DNA of 56,513 nt, taken from positions 1 to 56,513 of the forward strand of contig JACJWY010000015.1 of NCBI GenBank assembly GCA_020636955.1, written 5' to 3'. The notes beneath the pieces are model-generated. The model had not been told where the DNA came from, did no database searches, and saw only the letters and a list, made by a program, of their open reading frames with translations. The translations under genes were made by a program, and so were the position numbers. The stretch's first letter is position 1. Each line of letters opens with the position of its first letter. This DNA is from Thermoleophilales bacterium. GTDB taxonomy: Bacteria > Actinomycetota > Thermoleophilia > Solirubrobacterales > 70-9. Below, one piece after another: positions 30,931 to 38,749 of this stretch.

Positions 30931-32970
30931 CTAGTCGGCGGGAAGCTCCCCGGCAAGGATCCGGTCGAGGCCTTCCCGGTCAAGGACCGTGACCCCCAGC
31001 TTTTCGGCCTTTTCCAGCTTGGAGCCGGCCGACTCACCGGCGACCACATAGTCGGTCTTCTTCGAGACTGAACCGGTGACCTTGCCGCCGGCCCGCTTGA
31101 CCATCGCCCCTGCCTCGTCGCGGGTCAGGTCGGGCAGGGTGCCGGTCAGGACGACGGTCTTTCCCTCCAGCGGCCCCCCCTCCGGCCGTTTCTCGTCTTC
31201 GGCCAGCTCCATTTTCAGTCCGGCATCCCGGAGCCGCCCGACCAGGGCCCAGGTCCCTTCGTCGGCCAGCGATTCGGCGATCTGCCTGGCCATGATCGGA
31301 CCGACCCCTTCGGTCTGTTCGATCCGTTCCGGATCGGCCTCGTGCAGGGCCTCGATCGAACCGAATTCATCGGCCAGCACCTCTGCCGTGACCGATCCCA
31401 CCCCGATCAGCCCGAGTGCGTAGAGAACCCTCGGGAAGGGAACCTCGCGGGACTTGTCGATCTCGCTGATCAGGTTGCCGGATGAGGTCTCCCCCATCCG
31501 CTCCAGAGCCTCCAGCTGCTCCTGCCTGAGCTCGTAGATGTCAGCCACGTCGCGGATCAGGCCCTCTTCGAGGAAGCGGGCGACCTGCTTCTCGCCAAGT
31601 CCCTCGATGTCCATCGCTCCGCGGGAGACGAAATGCTTGATGTGCTGAAAAATCTGGCCGGGGCAGCCGGAGCGGTTCGGGCAAATCGAAAAGACCGAGT
31701 CCTCCGGCTTGATCACTTCGGTGCCGCAGGCAGGACAGGTTTTCGGGGGGACCGGCTTCCGGGCTCCTTTCGGGCGCTTCTGCGGCAGGGCGGAGATCAC
31801 CTGGGGGATCACGTCGCCGGCCCGCAGCACCACCACCTCGTCGCCGGCCCGCACATCCTTGCGTTCGAGGTCTTCCTCGTTGTGCAGGGTGGCGTTGGAG
31901 ACGGTGACCCCGCCGACCCGGACCGGATCCAGCTTGGCCCAGGGCACCAGATGGCCGGTTCGACCCACATTCCATTCGATTTCCAGCAGTTTCGTGGTCG
32001 CCGTGGTCGGCGGGAACTTCCAGGCGATCGCCCAGCGCGGTTCCCGGCCGGCGTTTCCGAGCTCGTTCCAGAGGCCGATGTCATCGACTTTGATGACCAC
32101 GCCGTCGATCTCGAAGTCAAGGTTCTCACGACGATCAAGCCACCAGTGGCAACGTTCGAGAACGGCTTCGATCGATTCGTGGACGGCGATGTCGGGGTTG
32201 ACGTGAAAGTCGTGGTCACGCAGCCACTGGATTTCCTCCGAGTGACTGGCGAAAGAGATGCCTTCAAGGGCGCCGATCCCGTAGGACCAGACCGCCAGCG
32301 GACGTTCGGCCGCGGCCTTGGGGTCGTTCTGGCGGATCGACCCGGCCGCCGAGTTGCGGGGGTTGGCAAAGGCGGGCAGCCCGGCATCAACCCTCTTCTG
32401 GTTCAGCTCGGCAAAATCGGCGATCGGCAGGTAGACCTCGCCCCGGACCTCGATCAGCCCGGGTGCGTCGTCGATCTGCGCCGGAACGGTCTTGATCGTC
32501 TCGATGTTCGCGGTTACGTCTTCCCCCACCCGGCCGTCACCCCGGGTCGCGCCCTGGACGAGCTTCCCGTTCTCGTAAGTCAGCGAGATCGCCAGGCCGT
32601 CGATCTTCGGCTCGGTCACGTAGGTGATCTCGCCCGGGTCGACGTCGCGGCGCTGAAGGTGGTTGCGGATCCTGGTCTCCCAGGCGAGAAGCTCCTCCTC
32701 GTTGCGTGCGTTGGCCAGCGAGAGCATCGGCACCGCATGCCGGACCGGGGCGAAGCTTGCCGAGGCCGGAGCGCCAACCCTCTGAGTCGGCGAATCACCG
32801 GTGATCAGTTCCGGATTGGCCCCTTCGAGCTGCTGCAGCTCGGCGAAGAGGCGGTCGTACTCCTCGTCGGAGATCTCCGGGTCATCCTTCTCGTAGTAGA
32901 GGACGATGTGATGGTTGAGGATCTCCCGCAGCTCGGCGATCCTGCCCGCATCATCCTCCCCGCCGCTCAC
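30931..32970 (-). CDS. ligA: NAD-dependent DNA ligase LigA
   Basis: The protein is 679 residues, full length for the family. Domain Ia (YYEKDDPEISDEEYDRLFAEL) is followed by the nucleotidyltransferase core with TEPKIDGLAISL (adenylated Lys, near 117). An OB fold, a four-Cys zinc finger (CPACGTEV and CPNRSGCPGQ), helix-hairpin-helix repeats (MGETSSGNLISEI, GVGPIMARQIA) and a C-terminal BRCT domain (LEGKTVVLTGTLPDLTRDEA) complete it. It seals nicks during replication and repair using NAD+. The ATG overlaps the surE stop by 4 nt (ATGA). Confidence 0.97.
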   Translation of the reverse strand: MSGGEDDAGRIAELREILNHHIVLYYEKDDPEISDEEYDRLFAELQQLEGANPELITGDSPTQRVGAPASASFAPVRHAVPMLSLANARNEEELLAWETRIRNHLQRRDVDPGEITYVTEPKIDGLAISLTYENGKLVQGATRGDGRVGEDVTANIETIKTVPAQIDDAPGLIEVRGEVYLPIADFAELNQKRVDAGLPAFANPRNSAAGSIRQNDPKAAAERPLAVWSYGIGALEGISFASHSEEIQWLRDHDFHVNPDIAVHESIEAVLERCHWWLDRRENLDFEIDGVVIKVDDIGLWNELGNAGREPRWAIAWKFPPTTATTKLLEIEWNVGRTGHLVPWAKLDPVRVGGVTVSNATLHNEEDLERKDVRAGDEVVVLRAGDVIPQVISALPQKRPKGARKPVPPKTCPACGTEVIKPEDSVFSICPNRSGCPGQIFQHIKHFVSRGAMDIEGLGEKQVARFLEEGLIRDVADIYELRQEQLEALERMGETSSGNLISEIDKSREVPFPRVLYALGLIGVGSVTAEVLADEFGSIEALHEADPERIEQTEGVGPIMARQIAESLADEGTWALVGRLRDAGLKMELAEDEKRPEGGPLEGKTVVLTGTLPDLTRDEAGAMVKRAGGKVTGSVSKKTDYVVAGESAGSKLEKAEKLGVTVLDREGLDRILAGELPAD

Positions 32971-33776
32971 GAGGCGGCCGCCCCCAGCAGCCTCTCGAAG
33001 TCACGATCCCGCAGGCCTTCGAGCTCGTCATGGTGGGTCCAGTCGAGACTGAGCGGGGTGACGGTGAGCCGGCCCCTGGCGATCGCCCCGATGTCGGTGC
33101 CCGGCTCGTCGTCAAGCCCCGGTTCGTAGCCGTAAATCCGGTAGCTGGTCCGGCCGTCGCTGACGTCCCGTTCCACTTTCTTCAACTCGTCGCGGTAGAG
33201 CCGTTTGCCCAGCTTGGTCACGTCCACCCCTTCGGCCTTTCCGCCCGGCGCGTTTATGTTGAGCAGGGTGTCGGCCGGCAACGGGTTGCCTGCCAGTTCG
33301 CGGACCAGCCCGGCGGTGAACTTCGCGACCGTGTCGAACTCGTAGTGGCGCTGTGGCATGTAATCCATCTCGCCCTTCTCCGACTGCTGGGAGACCGCGA
33401 TCGCCGGCAGCCCGAGCAGGATGCCTTCAAGGGCGGCCGCGACCGTTCCCGAATAGGTCACGTCATCACCCAGGTTCAGCCCGTGGTTGATCCCCGAAAC
33501 GATCAGGTCCGGGGCCTCACCCAGCAGGCCGACCTGGGCGAATCGAACGCAGTCAACCGGGGTGCCGTCGGTGGCGTGGCCGAGATCGCCGTCCTCGAAG
33601 CGGATCTCCTCGACCGAGAGCGGTGCCCTGGTGGTGATCGACCGGGCCGAAGCGCTGCGGTTCGAGTCGGGAGCGATCACGTCGAGGGTCACGCCTTCGA
33701 TCTGTCGCAGTTCACGCCTCAGGGTCTGCAGCCCCTTGGCCCCGATTCCGTCGTCATTGGTGAGCAGGATTCTCAT
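32967..33776 (-). CDS. surE: 5'-nucleotidase SurE
   Basis: The protein is 269 residues from ATG 33776; TTG 33785 would add three residues. The N-terminal metal site ILLTNDDGIGAKGLQTL is the SurE hallmark, with further metal ligands in APDSNRSASARSIT and SGINHGLNLGDDVTYSGTVAAALEG. The enzyme dephosphorylates nucleoside 5'- and 3'-monophosphates and short polyphosphates in the cytoplasm. The stop overlaps the ligA start, so translation is coupled. truA ends 31 nt upstream. Confidence 0.95.
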   Translation of the reverse strand: MRILLTNDDGIGAKGLQTLRRELRQIEGVTLDVIAPDSNRSASARSITTRAPLSVEEIRFEDGDLGHATDGTPVDCVRFAQVGLLGEAPDLIVSGINHGLNLGDDVTYSGTVAAALEGILLGLPAIAVSQQSEKGEMDYMPQRHYEFDTVAKFTAGLVRELAGNPLPADTLLNINAPGGKAEGVDVTKLGKRLYRDELKKVERDVSDGRTSYRIYGYEPGLDDEPGTDIGAIARGRLTVTPLSLDWTHHDELEGLRDRDFERLLGAAAS

Positions 33777-33807
33777 CTCACTCAAGGATATGAAACGGCG
33801 GAAACGC

Positions 33808-34611
33808 TCAGCCCGCGACGACCTTTGGCGGCGGCTCCGGGTAGTCGACCCCGACCAGGTAGAGGCCCTGCGGCGGCGCCGTGATTCCCGCTTCCGGCCG
33901 CGAGGCCCCTTTGAGCAGACGGTCGAAATCCTCGAGGCTGCGGCTGCCGTCCGCGACCTCGATCATGGTCCCGACCAGGATCCGGACCATGTTGCGCATG
34001 AACGAATCACCGGTGACCCAGAACTGGAGGGTGTCGCCGCCGGCGGCCTGGCCGCTCGTCGGGTCCACCAGGCCTTCTTCTCTGGTCCATTCGGCCGAGT
34101 GGATGATCCGCTCGAAGCGCTTGTGGTAGGTCTCGGTCGGGGTGAAGGCGGTGAAGTCATGTGGCCCGATCAGCAGGCGGGCGCAGGCATCGAGGGCTTC
34201 GCGGTCGATCGGCCGGGAGACCCACCAGGCCCGGTCGGCGGCGAAGGGACTGCCCGGACGGCGGGTCAGCACCCGGTAACAGTAGGTGCGGGAGACCGCA
34301 TCGTGGCGGGCATCGAAGCCGGAGACCGCGGTCACCGCCCGCACCGCGATCTGCGGCGGGGTCAGGCCGTTCAGGCTGCGCACGATCATCGCCGGCATTT
34401 CGCCGTGAAACTCGAAACTCGCGACCTGACCGAGTGCGTGAACGCCGGCATCGGTCCGGCCGGCCACGGTCAGCTCGATCGACTGCTCGCTCCTCAGCGC
34501 GATTTCCAGGGCCCGTTCGAGCCTCGCCTGCACCGTGTCGACCCCGCCGTCCTGTCGGGCCCATCCCCGGAAGGAAGAGCCGTCGTACTCGATGTCAAGT
34601 CGCCAGTTCAG
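33808..34611 (-). CDS. truA: tRNA pseudouridine synthase A, apparent CTG start
   Basis: The protein is 267 residues if translated from CTG 34611. The catalytic motif AGRTDAGVHALGQV with the active-site Asp is intact, and RTYCYRVLTR and FMRNMVRILVGTMIEV follow. The first conserved block of TruA (IEYDGSSFRGWARQ) lies upstream of any ATG, GTG or TTG in frame; the first of these, GTG 34533, would delete it. CTG 34611 overlaps the stop of the preceding gene as CTGA (34608-34611), an arrangement analogous to ATGA coupling. TruA modifies U38-40 of tRNA anticodon arms. rplQ-truA adjacency is common in bacteria; here an NHL-repeat gene intervenes. Confidence 0.85.
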   Translation of the reverse strand: MNWRLDIEYDGSSFRGWARQDGGVDTVQARLERALEIALRSEQSIELTVAGRTDAGVHALGQVASFEFHGEMPAMIVRSLNGLTPPQIAVRAVTAVSGFDARHDAVSRTYCYRVLTRRPGSPFAADRAWWVSRPIDREALDACARLLIGPHDFTAFTPTETYHKRFERIIHSAEWTREEGLVDPTSGQAAGGDTLQFWVTGDSFMRNMVRILVGTMIEVADGSRSLEDFDRLLKGASRPEAGITAPPQGLYLVGVDYPEPPPKVVAG

Positions 34612-36086
34612 CGGCGGATGTAGAGAATCTTCTTGCCCCAGTTGCCCCAGGCCTGGGCGGTGATGGCCACCTTGCCGTGGGCGCGCCGGCCGAAGAAGAT
34701 CGTGACCGTGCCGGTCACCGTCCAGCCGGGGGTCAGGGTCTGGATGTTGAAGCCCCGCTTGACCTCGACGCTGGGGCGGCCAACCAGGGCCTTCTTGCCC
34801 ATGTACACGTAAACGTTGTGGGCGGTGAGGTCGCCGCTGTTCTTGACCGAGACCTTCATGTTCACCGAGCTGCTCCGTCTGGCGACGCTGCCGCCGCCTT
34901 CCATCCAGACCTTCACCGGCTTGATGATCGCCTGCTTCTTTTTGCCCTTGTTTTTGCCCTTGTTCTTGTTGCCGTTGCTATTCCCGTTGCCGTTGTTGTT
35001 CCCGTTGTTTCCGTTGTTGTTCTTGTCGGGATTGATCACGGGCCCGTCGGTGGAACCGGTCGGTCCGGTCGGTCCGGTCGGGTTGGTGGGCCCGGTCGGT
35101 CCGGTCGGCTGGGTGGGGCCAGTGGGACCGGTGGGCTGGGTCGGTCCGGTCGGACCGGTGGGTCCGGTCGGCGGGTCCCAGCGATCGACCCGGTTGTTCC
35201 AGGGATTGGCGACGTTGATGGTCGTGCCCGGACCGATCGCAACGGAGGTCGGCTGGGCGGTGACGTAAGGGGAAGGGACGATCCATTCGCTTAGGAAGGC
35301 CCCGCCGGTCGAAAGCCGCTGGACCCGGGAATTGCCCTTGTCGGCGACAAAAAGGCTGTTGCCCGCACCGATCGCCAGGCCGGCTGGATTGTTCACCTGG
35401 CCCTGCCCGGAGCCGTAGGTGCTCCAGACCGCGAGCACATTGCCGCTCGAGTCGGTCTTGACGATCCTATCGTTGCCGGTGTCGGAAACGTAAACGTTGC
35501 CGCTGGAATCGGTGGTGACTCCGAGCGGGCCGACGATGCCGCCGATGCTGCTGTAATCGAAGCCCGCTCCACACCAGCCCCAGGCATTGCACTTGACTAC
35601 CCGGTTGTTGTCGGTGTCGGCGACGTAGACGTTGCCGCCGCCGTCAACCGCCACAGCGGATGGCTGCTTGAACTGCCCGAGGGCCGAGCCGTAGTTGCCC
35701 CATTCGGTCTGGTAGCTGCCGTTCGGGTAGAAGCGCTGGATCCGGTTGTTGCCGGTGTCGGCCACGAAGATCGCCCCGCCGGATTCGATCGCGATGCCGT
35801 TCGGGGAGTTGAACTGACTCTGGCCGTCACCGGGCGAGCCGACCGCCATCAGCTGGGCCCCGGTCGAGCTGTACTTGACGAAGCGGTTCCCGTAGGCCTC
35901 GGCGACGTAGAGGTTCCCGGAGCTGTCGGTGGCGACGCCGGTCGGCGCATTGCCGAGAACCGGCGTCCCCCAGGCGGCTCTGGCGGGGGCGCTTCCGGCC
36001 AGCATCATCAGCCCCGCGGCCAGTGCCACGAGAGTGACGGCGAGGATTCTCGCCCGGAATTGGTGTTGCCCCTTGATGGAAATCAA
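34608..36086 (-). CDS. Secreted NHL-propeller protein with collagen-like GPT repeats
   Basis: The protein is 492 residues from TTG 36086. The signal peptide (about 1-38) is followed by an NHL-type propeller whose blades carry the motif GNLYVAEAYGNRFVKY, GAIFVADTGNNRIQRF, GNVYVADTDNNRVVKC, GNVYVSDTGNDRIVKT, NSLFVADKGNSRVQRL. Then comes a run of Gly-Pro-Thr triplets (about 310-350) with interspersed Gln/Asn-Pro-Thr, an Asn/Gly/Lys stretch, and a C-terminal immunoglobulin-like domain (SVNMKVSVKNSGDLTAHNVYVY). It looks like a surface-anchored or wall-associated adhesive stalk. A TATACT box (36129-36124) is a possible -10. It sits between the ribosomal cluster and truA; its stop overlaps the truA start. 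Confidence 0.82.
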   Translation of the reverse strand: MISIKGQHQFRARILAVTLVALAAGLMMLAGSAPARAAWGTPVLGNAPTGVATDSSGNLYVAEAYGNRFVKYSSTGAQLMAVGSPGDGQSQFNSPNGIAIESGGAIFVADTGNNRIQRFYPNGSYQTEWGNYGSALGQFKQPSAVAVDGGGNVYVADTDNNRVVKCNAWGWCGAGFDYSSIGGIVGPLGVTTDSSGNVYVSDTGNDRIVKTDSSGNVLAVWSTYGSGQGQVNNPAGLAIGAGNSLFVADKGNSRVQRLSTGGAFLSEWIVPSPYVTAQPTSVAIGPGTTINVANPWNNRVDRWDPPTGPTGPTGPTQPTGPTGPTQPTGPTGPTNPTGPTGPTGSTDGPVINPDKNNNGNNGNNNGNGNSNGNKNKGKNKGKKKQAIIKPVKVWMEGGGSVARRSSSVNMKVSVKNSGDLTAHNVYVYMGKKALVGRPSVEVKRGFNIQTLTPGWTVTGTVTIFFGRRAHGKVAITAQAWGNWGKKILYIRR

Positions 36087-36200
36087 AGCCTGGTCCGATC
36101 GATCCGGAATTCAGTAATTGCCCAGTATAGGCCCAGTTTCAGAAACACCGGAACACCGGAAAAGGAGCGCCGTTGCCCCGGCCGGAGCCGGCCACAGGTC

Positions 36201-36247
36201 CCGGCCGGGCGCGGAACCGGATCGCCGGCCGGGCGCGGAACCGGATC
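36201..36247. repeat. 24-bp tandem duplication
   Basis: Two exact 23-bp copies starting CCGGCCGGGCGCGG lie at 36201-36223 and 36225-36247, separated by one base (period 24). They are in the noncoding interval between the NHL gene and rplQ; the rest of 36087-36331 holds only a terminator and a possible -10. Confidence 0.65.
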
Positions 36248-36267
36248 CCGAAAGGGCGGAGCAAGCA

Positions 36268-36293
36268 AAAGGGGAGCCGATCGGCTCCCCTTT
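36268..36293 (-). terminator. Terminator of the alpha operon
   Basis: AAAGGGGAGCCGA (36268-36280) and TCGGCTCCCCTTT (36281-36293) form a perfect 26-bp dyad. It is 38 nt beyond the rplQ stop on the minus strand and is followed by TGCTTGC rather than a pure U-tract. Confidence 0.7.
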
Positions 36294-36331
36294 GCGACAA
36301 CTCGCTCATTCAGAGCTTCTCCGACCGGTGA

Positions 36332-36685
36332 TCAGACGAGCTCGAGAAAGACCATTTCGGTCGAATCGGACTTGCGAGGGCCGATCTTGACGATCCGGGT
36401 GTACCCGCCGTTTCGCTCGGCGTAGCGGGGAGCGATCTCCTCGAAGAGCTTGTGGACGGCGAACTTGTCCTGACGAAGGACCGAAAGGGCCTGGCGCCGG
36501 GCGTGGAGGTCGCCGCGCTTGCCGAGGGTGATCAGCTTCTCGATCTCCGGCTTGGCAGCCTTGGCCTTGGCCTGGCTGGTCTTGATCCGCTCGTGCTCGA
36601 TGATCTCTTTGGAGAGATTGCTGAGCAGCGCCTTGCGGTGAGCCGAATCCCGGCCCAGCTTGTTCCTCTTTTTTGCGTGGCGCAT
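36332..36685 (-). CDS. rplQ: 50S ribosomal protein L17
   Basis: The protein is 117 residues, starting MRHAKKRNKLGRDSAHRKAL and continuing LLSNLSKEIIEHERIKTSQAKAK, the L17 signature. It ends with an acidic and aliphatic tail (KSDSTEMVFLELV), standard for short L17 proteins. L17 binds 23S rRNA near the exit-tunnel side of the large subunit. It is the last gene of the rpmJ-rpsM-rpsK-rpoA-rplQ group, 30 nt after rpoA. Confidence 0.97.
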   Translation of the reverse strand: MRHAKKRNKLGRDSAHRKALLSNLSKEIIEHERIKTSQAKAKAAKPEIEKLITLGKRGDLHARRQALSVLRQDKFAVHKLFEEIAPRYAERNGGYTRIVKIGPRKSDSTEMVFLELV

Positions 36686-36715
36686 CGTTCTCTCCTTAAG
36701 GGTTACTCGGTAATG

Positions 36716-37684
36716 CTAGTCCTGGCGCAGGTGATGGCCGCGGCCTTCGAGATTCTCGATGACCTCTTCGATTGACTTCGAACCGAAGTTCGGGATCGCG
36801 GCAAGCTCGGACTCTGACTTGACCAGCAGCTGGCCGATCGTCTCGATTCCGGCCCGCTTGAGGCAGTTGTAGGAACGGACGCTGAGCTCGAGCTCGTCGA
36901 TCAGGATGTCGTTCTCGCCACCGGTGGCGACAGGAGCACCGTTCTCGACGACGATACCTTCGGCGATCACCGGCGCGCGGGCGGTCAACTCCTCGACCCG
37001 GTCCGGATCGGTGAAGATCGCGAGGCTCGCGATCAGCAGCTCGGAGGCCTCGCGCAGAGCAGCGGGCGGCTCCAGCGAGCTGTCGGTCTCGACCTCGAGC
37101 GACAGCTTGTCGAAATCGGTCCGCTGACCGACGCGGGCCGAGTCGACCCGATAGGCGGCGCGGCGGATCGGCGAGAAGATCGAGTCGATCGGGATGACGC
37201 CGATCGGCTGATCGTCGGTCTTGTTGTCCTCGGCCGGCGAGTAGCCGCGGCCGCGGCCGATCGTCATGTACATCTCGAGCTTCGTCTTCTTCTCGAGGGT
37301 CGCGATCGGAGCGTCCGGGTTGAGGATCTCGACGCCGGCCGGGAGATCGATGTCACCGGCGGTGATGTCACCGGGGCCGGTGGCGACCAGCGGCACCTCG
37401 ACCTCGCTGGCGTCGGTGTGCATCCGCACGACGATGCTCTTGAGGTTGAGGACGATGTCGGTGACGTCTTCCTTCACGCCCTCGATGCTCGAGAACTCAT
37501 GCGAAACGCCCTCGATCCGGACGCTGGTGATCGCGGCGCCGCCCAGCGAAGAGAGCAGCACGCGACGCAGGCTCGAACCGAAGGTGTAGCCGAAGCCCTT
37601 GTCGAGGGGCTCGATGGTGAAAACACCCTTGTTCTCTTCAACCTGCTCGGACGAGATGGTCGGTACCTGGAAATCTGTGCTCAT
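36716..37684 (-). CDS. rpoA: RNA polymerase alpha subunit
   Basis: The protein is 322 residues. The N-terminal dimerisation and assembly domain (about 1-230) contains FGYTFGSSLRRVLLSSLGGAAITSVRI and the conserved IDSIFSPIRRAAYRVDSARVGQRTDFDKL. The C-terminal domain (about 260-322) has ELELSVRSYNCLKRAGIETIGQL and FGSKSIEEV, the helices that contact UP elements and activators. It seeds assembly of RNA polymerase. It follows rpsK by 49 nt; the usual intervening rpsD is missing. An acidic segment of about 25 residues (NGAPVATGGENDIL) links the domains. Confidence 0.98.
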   Translation of the reverse strand: MSTDFQVPTISSEQVEENKGVFTIEPLDKGFGYTFGSSLRRVLLSSLGGAAITSVRIEGVSHEFSSIEGVKEDVTDIVLNLKSIVVRMHTDASEVEVPLVATGPGDITAGDIDLPAGVEILNPDAPIATLEKKTKLEMYMTIGRGRGYSPAEDNKTDDQPIGVIPIDSIFSPIRRAAYRVDSARVGQRTDFDKLSLEVETDSSLEPPAALREASELLIASLAIFTDPDRVEELTARAPVIAEGIVVENGAPVATGGENDILIDELELSVRSYNCLKRAGIETIGQLLVKSESELAAIPNFGSKSIEEVIENLEGRGHHLRQD

Positions 37685-37733
37685 TGGATCCTTTTGTTGC
37701 GGGGAGGGGAAGGCTGGTTGCGCGGCCGTCAGA

Positions 37734-38126
37734 TCAGACGCGACGGCGCTTGCGGGGGCGGCAGCCGTTGTGGGCCTGCGGCGTAACGTCCTTGACGCTG
37801 GTCACCTCGAGCCCGGCGGCCTGAAGCGAGCGAACCGCGGTGTCCTTGCCGGAACCGGCGCCCTTGGCGAAGACTTCGACCTTCTGCAGGCCGTGCTCCA
37901 TGCCCTTCTTGGCGGCGGCGTCGGCGGTCACCTGGGCGGCGAACGGGGTCGACTTGCGCGAACCCTTGAACCCTGCGCTGCCGGCCGATTCCCAGGCAAT
38001 CACGTTGCCCTCGGGATCGGTCAGGGTGACGATGGTGTTGTTGAAGGAGGTCTTGATGTGGGCCTGGCCGACCGCAACGTTCTTGCGGACGCGACGACGG
38101 GATTTGGCCGGTTTCTTGGCTGCCAT
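37734..38126 (-). CDS. rpsK: 30S ribosomal protein S11
   Basis: The protein is 130 residues. VAVGQAHIKTSFNNTIVTLTDPEGN and the C-terminal TPQAHNGCRPRKRRRV are the S11 landmarks, and the length is typical. S11 forms part of the platform of the small subunit near the mRNA exit. The N-terminus is Lys/Arg-rich (AAKKPAKSRRRVRKN). It lies 17 nt after rpsM and 49 nt before rpoA. Confidence 0.98.
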   Translation of the reverse strand: MAAKKPAKSRRRVRKNVAVGQAHIKTSFNNTIVTLTDPEGNVIAWESAGSAGFKGSRKSTPFAAQVTADAAAKKGMEHGLQKVEVFAKGAGSGKDTAVRSLQAAGLEVTSVKDVTPQAHNGCRPRKRRRV

Positions 38127-38143
38127 GAAAGTTCTCGGTCTCC

Positions 38144-38521
38144 TTACTTGGCGGGCTTCTTCTTGCCCGCAACACTCATGCGGCGCGGACCCTTGCGGCC
38201 CCGGGCGTTGGTCTTGGTGCGCTGACCCCGAACCGGCAGGCCGCGGCGGTGACGCAGGCCCCGGTAGGAGCCGATTTCCATCAGTCGCTTGACGTTCTGG
38301 GAACGATCGCGTCGCAGGTCACCTTCGACCTCGCGGGTCTCGATCGCGTCACGCAGCTTGATGACCTCGTCCTCGGTCAGGTCCTTGACCTGGGTGTCAC
38401 GGTCGATGCCGACCTCGTCGAGAATCTCCTGGGCGGTCGACTGACCGATTCCGTAAACGTAGGTGAGGCCGATTTCGGCCCGCTTGTTCAGGGGGATGTT
38501 TACCCCGGCAATACGCGCCAT
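38144..38521 (-). CDS. rpsM: 30S ribosomal protein S13
   Basis: The protein is 125 residues. ARIAGVNIPLNKRAEIGLTYVYGIG at the N-terminus and GSYRGLRHRRGLPVRGQRTKTNARGRKGPRR near the C-terminus are diagnostic. S13 sits in the 30S head and contacts the P-site tRNA and L5 across the subunit bridge; its basic tail (KGPRRMSVAGKKKPAK) is normal. It starts 3 nt after the rpmJ stop, so the two are closely coupled. Confidence 0.98.
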   Translation of the reverse strand: MARIAGVNIPLNKRAEIGLTYVYGIGQSTAQEILDEVGIDRDTQVKDLTEDEVIKLRDAIETREVEGDLRRDRSQNVKRLMEIGSYRGLRHRRGLPVRGQRTKTNARGRKGPRRMSVAGKKKPAK

Positions 38522-38524
38522 TTC

Positions 38525-38638
38525 CTAGCCTTGCCTCTGCTTGTGTCGCGGGTTCTCACAAATCACCAGAACGCGTCCGCGTCGGCGAATAATCTTGCAC
38601 TTCTCACACATCGGTTTTACCGAGGCTCGGACCTTCAT
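38525..38638 (-). CDS. rpmJ: 50S ribosomal protein L36
   Basis: The protein is 37 residues from ATG 38638: MKVRASVKPMCEKCKIIRRR followed by a GRVLVICENPRHKQ block. The three Cys plus His (C-x2-C-x12-C-x4-H) form the zinc-binding form of L36. It is too short to stand out and is embedded in a longer open frame whose upstream part has no start signal. infA, which normally precedes rpmJ, is absent. A terminator 64 nt upstream separates it from map, so it should head its own transcript, though no clear promoter was found. Confidence 0.97.
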   Translation of the reverse strand: MKVRASVKPMCEKCKIIRRRGRVLVICENPRHKQRQG

Positions 38639-38701
38639 CGTCCTAACGTTCCTTTTGGAAGAGATGTCCCGACAAGTCCCAGTAAACGGACTCCGGGCGT
38701 G

Positions 38702-38722
38702 AAAAAAGGGCCAATTTTGGCC
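38702..38722 (-). terminator. Intrinsic terminator between map and rpmJ
   Basis: On the minus strand GGCCAA-AA-TTGGCC (38722-38709) is followed after one C by TTTTTT (38707-38702), a textbook Rho-independent terminator. It lies 28 nt after the map stop and would split the cluster into two transcripts, or attenuate readthrough into rpmJ-rplQ. Confidence 0.8.
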
Positions 38723-38749
38723 GCTTGGGAACAATAGCAGGCTTTCTCA

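Noticed and set aside
35041..35170. CRISPR-like or noncoding tandem repeat
   Set aside because: The repeats of GGTCCGGTC type are in frame and encode Gly-Pro-Thr triplets of the NHL/collagen-like protein; there are no spacers.
38639..38749. infA expected between map and rpmJ
   Set aside because: The interval is only 111 nt and contains a terminator; no frame resembling IF-1 is present on either strand.
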